A stretch of DNA of 20,891 nt from the NCBI GenBank assembly GCA_964544765.1, contig CAZJDM010000077.1, positions 1-20,891 on the forward strand. The letters run 5' to 3'. The notes under the pieces are model-generated. The model did not search any database and was not told where the DNA came from. It saw only the letters and a program-made list of their open reading frames with translations. The translations under genes and the position numbers were made by a program. The DNA is from CAZJDM01 sp964544765. GTDB lineage: Bacteria; Bdellovibrionota_B; Oligoflexia; CAYFLR01. Below are positions 14,993 through 20,891 of this stretch, one piece after another (position 1 is the first letter of the stretch; every line of letters starts with the position of its first letter).

Positions 14993-15915
14993 CTCGAACC
15001 AATTCAGTAAATTCAAATAATTCAAGAATCAGAATTGCCATTCAAAAATCAGGTCGTTTAACGGATCAATCAATTTCTCTTCTTAAGCAAGCTGGACTCA
15101 AGTTTGACTGGCGCAAAGAATCTCTTTTTACTTCTTGTCGTAATTTTCCCATAGATCTAATGTTATTAAGAGATGATGATATACCGGAGTATTTATTCGA
15201 TGGTATCTGCGATTTAGGCATTGTAGGGCTCAATGTATTAAAAGAAAAACAATTATATAAAAAAGATAATTCGTCTGAGACTGTACACCCACCAATTATT
15301 TTGAAAGAATTGGGGTTTGGTAAATGTAATCTGTCATTAGCTATTCCGGCTGTAGAAGATTTTCAGGATATTAGTCAATTTCAAGGTCTGAATATCGCGA
15401 CTTCCTATCCTTATTTATTGAAGGATTTTCTGGCTCAAAATAAGATAGATGCTAACATTATTGAAATTAGCGGCTCAGTAGAAATTGCTCCCACTTTAAA
15501 AATTGCGGGTGCAATTTGTGATTTGGTATCAACCGGAACCACGCTCAAATCCAATGGACTCAAAGCTGTTGTTAACATATTAAATAGTGAATCTGTTTTG
15601 GCTCAAACTGCAAGTCCTCTTTTAGCAGAAAAAAAAGAAATAATTGATCGGTTGATGAAGCGCGTTAATGGAGTCATTTTGGCTTCAGAAACCAAGTATA
15701 TCATGATGAATGCCCCGAAGAATTCTTTAGAAAAAATTAAGGAAATTGTACCGGGAATGGAAGAGCCTTCTGTTATGCCCTTAAGCAATGACTTTTCTCG
15801 TATAGCCATTCACGCGGTGGTCAAAGAAAATGTCTTTTGGGAAACAATGGAAACACTCAAAGAAGCTGGTGCCAGTTCTATCCTGGTTCTGCCTATTGAG
15901 AAAATTGTTCTTTAA
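14989..15915 (+). CDS. hisG: ATP phosphoribosyltransferase (long form)
   Basis: 308 aa. First step of histidine synthesis, joining ATP and PRPP. The catalytic domain opens with RIRIAIQKSGRL (13-24), followed by RDDDIPEYLFDG (61-72) and DLGIVG. The PRPP loop is DLVSTGTTLKSNGL at about 183-196. The length includes the C-terminal ACT-like regulatory domain (about 222-308), so this is the long, self-sufficient form that binds histidine for feedback inhibition and does not need HisZ. The N-terminal dozen residues (Ser/Asn-rich) are an extension. Start ATG overlaps the regulator's stop codon. The next gene, hisD, is 69 bp away, the only real gap in the operon. Confidence 0.96.
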   Translation: MTRTNSVNSNNSRIRIAIQKSGRLTDQSISLLKQAGLKFDWRKESLFTSCRNFPIDLMLLRDDDIPEYLFDGICDLGIVGLNVLKEKQLYKKDNSSETVHPPIILKELGFGKCNLSLAIPAVEDFQDISQFQGLNIATSYPYLLKDFLAQNKIDANIIEISGSVEIAPTLKIAGAICDLVSTGTTLKSNGLKAVVNILNSESVLAQTASPLLAEKKEIIDRLMKRVNGVILASETKYIMMNAPKNSLEKIKEIVPGMEEPSVMPLSNDFSRIAIHAVVKENVFWETMETLKEAGASSILVLPIEKIVL

Positions 15916-15931
15916 CTGAAAACTGTTGGCT

Positions 15932-15946
15932 GTGGTCCAAGACCGC
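15932..15946 (+). other. Intercistronic hairpin between hisG and hisD
   Basis: GTGGTC and GACCGC form a 6-bp stem (one G-T pair) around CAA, in the only untranslated gap of the operon, followed by A/T-rich sequence without a clean T-run. It could stabilise the mRNA end or weakly attenuate transcription. Confidence 0.35.
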
Positions 15947-15984
15947 ATTATAAATTTTAGAATGGAAACTATGAAATTGTAACT

Positions 15985-17316
15985 ATGAAGTTTAATCAAT
16001 TTGAACAAATTAATTGGCAAGCACTTTCTAAAGAAGAAAGAAGGCAAATTTTATGTAGAAAACTTTTACAGCCTGTTCCCGAAATGGTAAACAAAGTTGA
16101 AAGAATAATCCAACAAGTAAAAAATGCCAAAACAGGTGGAGATCAAGCATTACTCGAATTAACTCAAAAATATGATCGGGTCAAACTTGAATCTATGCAG
16201 GTATCTAACACTGAAATAGAAAGAGCCAAACAAGAAGTTGATCCAGAATCTTACGCTGCTTTACAGCAGGCAGCCCAAAATATTAGGCGATTTCACCGCT
16301 CACAATTAAATGATTCTTTACGAATTGAAACCCAAAAAGGGGTTATTTGTGAAAGAATTTATAGACCAATTCAAAAGGTGGGATTATACGCTCCAGGCGG
16401 AACAGCGCCTCTACCTTCTACCGTATTAATGTTAGGAATTCCAGCTCAAATTGCCGGAGTTAATGATAGAATTCTATGTTCTCCTCCCAGTAAAGATGGA
16501 TCTATCAATCCATATATCCTGGTTGCCGCTGATCTATGCGGGATCAAGAAAATTTATAAAGTTGGTGGCGCTCAATCTATCGCTGCTATGGCTTATGGTA
16601 CAGAGACAATTCCTAAAGTGGACAAAATTTTAGGTCCTGGGAACAGTTGGGTTACCTTGGCCAAAATGGCCGTTGCTCAGGATGGTGAAGGAGCGGCTAT
16701 TGACATGCCGGCAGGTCCATCAGAGGTCCTTGTAATAGCGGATAAATCAGCTAATCCAGAGTTTGTTGCTGCTGACTTATTGGCTCAAGCTGAGCATGGT
16801 CCCGATTCTCAAGTAATTTTAGTTAGCACCGATTCCGTTTTATTAACTAAAGCTATTGAAAATTTACAAACTCAATTAACTTCATTGCCTAGAAGAGCGA
16901 TTGCTTTAGACGCTTTAACGAATAGTCGTTTTATCTTAGCGTCTAATATAGATACCGCTGTTGAAATATCTAATCAATACGCTCCCGAGCATTTAATAAT
17001 TCATTGTCAAAATCCTCGTTCGTTATTACCGCAAATCAATAACGCGGGATCAATATTTTTGGGTTCATGGTCGCCTGAATCAGTGGGAGATTATGCCAGT
17101 GGTACCAATCATGTTCTACCGACTAACGGTTATGCTCGAAATAGCAGCGGAGTATCTCTTGATTCTTTCTTAAAAAAAATAACCGTACAGGAACTAAGTC
17201 CAGTGGGTCTAAAAGAACTAGGTCCTGTTGTAGAAAGACTATCTTTGGTGGAGGGATTACATGCGCATAAAGAAGCTGTTTCAGTGCGGCTTAAACAACT
17301 TTTGACGGAAGAGTAA
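15985..17316 (+). CDS. hisD: Histidinol dehydrogenase
   Basis: 443 aa, close to the E. coli length, with alignment from the first residues (FNQFEQINWQALSKEERRQIL), which supports this ATG despite a weak ribosome site. It oxidises histidinol to histidine in two NAD-dependent steps. Visible residues: GLYAPGGTAPLPST (133-146), GPGN (217-220), zinc ligands Gln268 and His271 in LLAQAEHGPDSQ, the catalytic pair Glu335-His336 in YAPEHLI, Asp369 in GDYASGTNHVLPT, and His428 in AHKEAV. Complete, with no missing key residue. The stop codon shares a base with the hisC start (TAATG), implying translational coupling. Confidence 0.97.
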   Translation: MKFNQFEQINWQALSKEERRQILCRKLLQPVPEMVNKVERIIQQVKNAKTGGDQALLELTQKYDRVKLESMQVSNTEIERAKQEVDPESYAALQQAAQNIRRFHRSQLNDSLRIETQKGVICERIYRPIQKVGLYAPGGTAPLPSTVLMLGIPAQIAGVNDRILCSPPSKDGSINPYILVAADLCGIKKIYKVGGAQSIAAMAYGTETIPKVDKILGPGNSWVTLAKMAVAQDGEGAAIDMPAGPSEVLVIADKSANPEFVAADLLAQAEHGPDSQVILVSTDSVLLTKAIENLQTQLTSLPRRAIALDALTNSRFILASNIDTAVEISNQYAPEHLIIHCQNPRSLLPQINNAGSIFLGSWSPESVGDYASGTNHVLPTNGYARNSSGVSLDSFLKKITVQELSPVGLKELGPVVERLSLVEGLHAHKEAVSVRLKQLLTEE

Positions 17317-18470
17317 TGAAAGATTATACATTAGGTTTATTAAGAAAAAATATTTTAAATTTACCAGCCTATGTATCAGCTCGATCTGAAACCAAGGAGA
17401 GTAATCAAGAAACTATTTATTTAGATGCCAATGAGAATCCTTGGCCCCCAGAAGTTAAAGACTTTTCCTTTGTTAATTATAAGGGTGACAAGGCCAATTA
17501 TAATCGTTATCCAGAGCCTCAACCCGTATTTTTACTAAACAAACTGGCTCAGATTTATCAGGTGTCAACTGAAAATATTATGATAGGGCGGGGAGTGGAT
17601 GATGCAATTGATATTCTAGTTCGTTCTTTTTGTGAACCATCAATAGATGAAATTATGATTTGTCCTCCTACTTACGGTGTATACGAGCTTTATGCTCAAA
17701 TACATGGGGTCAAAGTTAAAAAAGCTTTTTTAGATGATAATTTTGATATTGATTTTACTCAAATTGACAACAAAATAACTGATAACACCAAATTAATATT
17801 TCTATGTTCACCTAATAATCCAACAGGCAATTTACTTTCAACCGAGAAAATTTTTCAACTTTTAGACAAGTATCATAAACAGGCTCTAGTTATTGTTGAT
17901 GAGGCTTATATTGAGTTTGCCGATAATAATTCTAATACTTCATCAATGATTGCTTACTTAAAAAAATATCCCAATTTGGTTATTTTAAGAACTCTTTCTA
18001 AAGCTTGGGGTTTGGCGGGTGCCAGATGTGGAGTAGCCATTGCTAATGATACAATTATACCATATCTACAAAAAGTAAGGGCTCCTTATCCCCTGAGTCA
18101 ACCAGCGATTGATGTTGTTCAGAAAGTACTAGAATCAGATGCTCAATCTAAAGTTAAAGAAAAAGTTCAACTAATCAATAAAACCAAGGAGATTTTGATT
18201 AGTGAATTAAGAAAATTTGAATTTATTGACTTTATTTATCCTAGCGATGCTAATTTTATTCTGATCAAGAGTAGTGTCGCTTCTCAATTGATTAACTTTT
18301 GTAATGAAAATAGAATTATTCTGCGTAATCGCAGTGGTGAAGGAGGATTAGAAGATTGTATCCGTATCTCAATTGGCAGTGAGGAGGAAATTTTTCAACT
18401 GTTGAGAGTGCTGGCAGATTTTAACTCAAAATTAAAGACACTTGGGAGTCAATATGCAATTAAGGAATAA
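17316..18470 (+). CDS. hisC: Histidinol-phosphate aminotransferase
   Basis: 384 aa, fold-type I PLP aminotransferase. LDANENPWPP (36-45), GRGVDDAID (91-99), SPNNPTG (165-171), VDEAYIEF (194-201) and Lys229 in TLSKAWGLAGARCG are the family landmarks; the C-terminal Arg is in DCIRISIG. It transfers the amino group from glutamate to imidazole-acetol phosphate. The start sits on the hisD stop (TAATG) with GGAAGAG upstream. The 3' end overlaps hisB by 17 bp. The wording ANENPWP and SKAWGLAGARCG is the E. coli/gammaproteobacterial style. Confidence 0.97.
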   Translation: MKDYTLGLLRKNILNLPAYVSARSETKESNQETIYLDANENPWPPEVKDFSFVNYKGDKANYNRYPEPQPVFLLNKLAQIYQVSTENIMIGRGVDDAIDILVRSFCEPSIDEIMICPPTYGVYELYAQIHGVKVKKAFLDDNFDIDFTQIDNKITDNTKLIFLCSPNNPTGNLLSTEKIFQLLDKYHKQALVIVDEAYIEFADNNSNTSSMIAYLKKYPNLVILRTLSKAWGLAGARCGVAIANDTIIPYLQKVRAPYPLSQPAIDVVQKVLESDAQSKVKEKVQLINKTKEILISELRKFEFIDFIYPSDANFILIKSSVASQLINFCNENRIILRNRSGEGGLEDCIRISIGSEEEIFQLLRVLADFNSKLKTLGSQYAIKE

Positions 18471-19527
18471 AATTTTATTTATTGATAGAGATGGAACCTT
18501 GATTGACGAACCCTCGGATACTTTGCAAGTAGATACATTAGATCAACTGCAATTACTGCCAATGGTCATACCATCTTTATTGCGATTAAAAAATAACGGG
18601 TATCGTTTTATCATGGTTACTAATCAAGATGGCTTGGGAACTCCCGCTAACACCTTAGAGAATTTTGAAAAGGTTCAGGAAAAAATGTTACATATCTTCA
18701 AATCACAAGGTGTTACATTTGAAGAAATATTGATTTGCCCTCATCTTCCGGAAGATAATTGTGACTGTCGTAAGCCTAAATTGGGCTTGGTGCAGAAATT
18801 TTTACGTGATAGAACCATCGATTGGCAAAACTCCTTTGTAATAGGTGACCGTTCTACCGATGTACAATTAGCGGAAAATTTAGATATAAAGGGTTGGCAA
18901 TTATCGCTGCCAGAGCAAGGTTGGCCCGAAATTACCCGTCAGATTTTAAGGCGGGAACGTCAAAGTAAGTATTCTCGTAAAACCAATGAAACCGATATTG
19001 AGGTGAAAGTTAATTTAGATAGTAACGGTCCATCTCAGATTAAAACCGGTTTGGGATTTTTTGATCACATGCTGGAACAGCTGTCGTATCACGGCGGTTT
19101 TAAGCTGGATCTTTCGGTTAAAGGAGATCTTGATGTTGATGAACATCATACGATGGAAGATACGGCCATAGCCTTGGGTTCAGCCATTCAGGATGCTTTA
19201 GGAGATCGTTGGGGTATTGGTCGATATGGTTTTGTTTTGCCCATGGATGAAGCTTCGGCCCAGGTAGCGATTGATTTAAGCTCCAGGCCATTGTTGAAAT
19301 ATAAGGCTAATTTTCCCCAAAAGGAAGTAGGGGGTCTGCCTACTGAAATGTTTTCTCATTTTTTTAGTTCTTTTAGTCAGGGATTAGGAGCCACTATTCA
19401 TTTAGAGGTCGAAGGAGAAAACACTCATCATATGGTAGAAGCATGTTTTAAAGGATTGGGTAGATCTTTAAAACAGGCCATATTGAAAAGTGAAAATCAG
19501 CTACCATCAACCAAAGGTGTTCTATGA
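18454..19527 (+). CDS. hisB: Bifunctional histidinol-phosphatase / imidazoleglycerol-phosphate dehydratase
   Basis: 357 aa from the ATG at 18454, chosen because GGGAG lies 4 nt upstream; a TTG 12 bp earlier would add four residues but would include the ribosome site itself. Residues 1-165 are a HAD-family phosphatase: nucleophile Asp11 and Asp13 in FIDRDGTLI, zinc ligands Cys95, His97, Cys103, Cys105 in CPHLPEDNCDC, and Asp132 in IGDRSTD. Residues about 168-357 are IGP dehydratase with GFFDHMLEQLSYHGG, DEHHTMEDTA and HHMVEACFKGLGR, ending LPSTKGVL. The fused two-domain form is typical of enteric-type gammaproteobacteria and some Bacteroidetes and Campylobacter. It overlaps hisC by 17 bp and hisH by 4 bp. 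Confidence 0.97.
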   Translation: MQLRNKILFIDRDGTLIDEPSDTLQVDTLDQLQLLPMVIPSLLRLKNNGYRFIMVTNQDGLGTPANTLENFEKVQEKMLHIFKSQGVTFEEILICPHLPEDNCDCRKPKLGLVQKFLRDRTIDWQNSFVIGDRSTDVQLAENLDIKGWQLSLPEQGWPEITRQILRRERQSKYSRKTNETDIEVKVNLDSNGPSQIKTGLGFFDHMLEQLSYHGGFKLDLSVKGDLDVDEHHTMEDTAIALGSAIQDALGDRWGIGRYGFVLPMDEASAQVAIDLSSRPLLKYKANFPQKEVGGLPTEMFSHFFSSFSQGLGATIHLEVEGENTHHMVEACFKGLGRSLKQAILKSENQLPSTKGVL

Positions 19528-20114
19528 TTGCTATTATAGATACAGGTGCCGCTAATTTAGCTTCTGTGCAAAATGCCTTAAGGCGATTACAGCATGAATC
19601 AGTGGTTACACTTGATAAAAAAGAGATTGAAACCGCTTCTCATGTCATTTTACCGGGTGTGGGATCTGCTTATGTAGCGATGGAACAGCTTGCTAAACAT
19701 AATTTAATTGAAGTAATTAAGGAGTTAAAACAACCTACACTAGGAATTTGTTTAGGAATGCAAATTTTATTTGCAAGCTCTGAGGAAGAAGACACTCAAT
19801 GCTTAGGAATAATACCTGGTAGAGTAAAGAAATTTGATCTTGCTGATGGTTTAACCATTCCTCATATGGGATGGAACCGTTTATATAAAAAACGGGAAAA
19901 TTGTCAATTATTGCAAGAAATATCGAAAAATTCTTATTTTTATTTTGTTCATTCCTTTTTAGCGCCGATGGGAGCGAGTACTGTGGGTGTAACTAACCAT
20001 GGTATTGATTTTCCCTCGGTGGTAAATCAAAATAATTTTTGGGGAGTTCAATTTCATCCAGAAAAGTCTGCTCAGATGGGAGCACAAATATTAAGGAGTT
20101 TTATACAATTATGA
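19524..20114 (+). CDS. hisH: Imidazole glycerol phosphate synthase, glutaminase subunit
   Basis: 196 aa class-I glutamine amidotransferase. Catalytic Cys76 lies in TLGICLGMQILF, and His178/Glu180 in QFHPEKS. IIDTGAANLASVQNAL is the family N-terminus and VILPGVGSA carries the oxyanion strand. It supplies ammonia to HisF for ring closure to IGP and AICAR. The start overlaps the hisB stop (ATGA), and the stop overlaps the hisA start in the same way. Complete and of normal length. Confidence 0.96.
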   Translation: MIAIIDTGAANLASVQNALRRLQHESVVTLDKKEIETASHVILPGVGSAYVAMEQLAKHNLIEVIKELKQPTLGICLGMQILFASSEEEDTQCLGIIPGRVKKFDLADGLTIPHMGWNRLYKKRENCQLLQEISKNSYFYFVHSFLAPMGASTVGVTNHGIDFPSVVNQNNFWGVQFHPEKSAQMGAQILRSFIQL

Positions 20115-20839
20115 AGATTTATCCTGCAATTGATATTTTAAATGGACAGGCGGTTCGTCTTTATCAAGGTCAATATAATAAAGTAACCAATTACTCTAAT
20201 GCACCACGCGAGGTAGTTGAAAAATATATCCTTGAAGGAGCAAAATATCTTCATATCGTGGATCTGGACGGTGCCAGACATGGTGTCCCAGTAAATAGTA
20301 AAATTATCGCTGAAATTGCCGGCTTATATGATCTGAAAATCCAGGTGGGTGGAGGTTTAAGAACCCTTGGTGATATGAAAAGTATTATTGGCATGGGAAT
20401 AGATCGAGTGATTATAGGTAGTTTAGCCATTAAAGATGAAAATAAATGTAGGCAGGCTTTTGATGTTCTTACTCCAAATAGAATTACCTTAGCTTTAGAC
20501 GTTGTTAAGGATGGTGATGGAAATTATGTTGTGGCTACTCATGGATGGGAAAAATCTTCTCAGATGACTTTATTTCAAGTGATTGAAAAGTATTTAGAAG
20601 TGGGGCTGAAATATGTTCTTTGTACTGATATTAGCAAAGACGGCACTTTGCAAGGACCTAATTTCGTTTTGTACCAAAAAATACAAAAGAAATATCCGCA
20701 AATTGAACTGCAAGCCTCAGGAGGCGTTCACTCTTTAGATGATATTAAAGAACTTAAAAAGAACAATATGGCTGCCGCCATCATTGGAAAGGCTCTTTAT
20801 GAAAAGAAGTTTACATTACGGGAGGCACTTCAATGCTAG
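20111..20839 (+). CDS. hisA: Phosphoribosylformimino-5-aminoimidazole carboxamide ribotide isomerase
   Basis: 242 aa (beta-alpha)8 barrel. The ATG at 20111 (MKIYPAIDILNG) is chosen over any earlier in-frame start because it begins exactly at the first barrel strand, is preceded by AAGGAG, and overlaps the hisH stop as ATGA. Catalytic Asp8 is in AIDILNG and Asp130 in TLALDVV. Phosphate-binding loops are at IQVGGGLRT (77-85) and ASGGVHSLDD near the end. It carries out the Amadori rearrangement of ProFAR to PRFAR. The 3' end overlaps hisF by 7 bp. Confidence 0.96.
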   Translation: MKIYPAIDILNGQAVRLYQGQYNKVTNYSNAPREVVEKYILEGAKYLHIVDLDGARHGVPVNSKIIAEIAGLYDLKIQVGGGLRTLGDMKSIIGMGIDRVIIGSLAIKDENKCRQAFDVLTPNRITLALDVVKDGDGNYVVATHGWEKSSQMTLFQVIEKYLEVGLKYVLCTDISKDGTLQGPNFVLYQKIQKKYPQIELQASGGVHSLDDIKELKKNNMAAAIIGKALYEKKFTLREALQC

Positions 20840-20891
20840 CTAAGAGAATAATTGCCTGTTTAGATGTAAAAGACGGTAAAGTGGTAAAGGG
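20833..20891 (+). CDS. hisF: Imidazole glycerol phosphate synthase, cyclase subunit (5' end only)
   Basis: Only the first 19 codons are in the window (MLAKRIIACLDVKDGKVVKG with the last codon cut). The match to the HisF opening strand, including the catalytic Asp in CLDV, is clear, and the position after hisA fits the standard order. GGGAGG lies upstream of ATG. Ala replaces the usual Pro in RIIPCLDV. The rest of the gene, and presumably hisI(E), continue past the edge. Confidence 0.93.
   Translation, partial: MLAKRIIACLDVKDGKVVK

Noticed and set aside
20039..20110. Longer HisA start 24 codons upstream
   Set aside because: It would overlap hisH heavily; the ATG at 20111 starts exactly at the barrel and carries the ribosome site and ATGA overlap.

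Overview
The window is AT-rich DNA from a Gram-negative-type bacterium. It has lipoprotein signal peptides, a periplasmic-type multiheme cytochrome, clear Shine-Dalgarno sites and tightly overlapping operon genes. The bifunctional hisB, the gene order hisG-D-C-B-H-A-F and the wording of HisG/HisD/HisB resemble Gammaproteobacteria. CarA and CarB instead read like the Bacteroidetes/eukaryotic CAD lineage, and the TrpR-like protein ahead of hisG is of the YerC type best known from Firmicutes. I therefore place it only tentatively as an AT-rich gammaproteobacterium (possibly a Legionella-like or uncultured lineage) with acquired genes. All family assignments are from memory of the families, not from a database search.

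Layout, left to right. (1) 72-1452: a minus-strand Fic-domain protein with its own inhibitory helix and a C-terminal winged helix, preceded by three 28-bp palindromes spaced exactly 72 bp apart that look like its operators. (2) 1509-4061: a methionine pair on the plus strand, metY (O-acetylhomoserine sulfhydrylase) and metA. MetA carries the glutamate that in characterised relatives marks acetyl rather than succinyl transfer, so the two enzymes fit one pathway. A ~60-bp sequence occurs on both sides of this pair in the same orientation. (3) 4126-8412: an accessory block holding an NtrX-like AAA+ regulator with no receiver domain and an odd membrane-like N-terminus; a long AT-rich gap with a compact structured element; an exported protein with a core motif I associate with plant IQM-type proteins; and a tetraheme NapC/NirT-type cytochrome built as a lipoprotein with a Ser/Thr/Pro/Asp-rich stalk and a helical repeat region. 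The last two genes converge and overlap by 128 bp, and the fourth heme motif lies inside the overlap. (4) 8555-14390: carB, carA and a polysaccharide-flippase-like membrane protein, all on the minus strand. (5) 14526 to the end: a good promoter, a ~120-nt leader with two hairpins, a yerC/trpR-like regulator and then hisG-D-C-B-H-A and the start of hisF.

How the genes work together. The his genes form an almost complete operon from ATP-PRPP condensation to IGP synthesis. Most junctions overlap by 1-17 bp, and the putative regulator is translationally joined to hisG by an ATGA overlap. carAB supplies carbamoyl phosphate for pyrimidines and arginine, and metA-metY supplies homocysteine. The most unusual content is the accessory block between metA and carB (lipoprotein HEAT-cytochrome, IQM-like exported protein, receiver-less NtrX-like protein) and the operator array ahead of fic. 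I saw no rRNA, tRNA, CRISPR array or insertion sequence.
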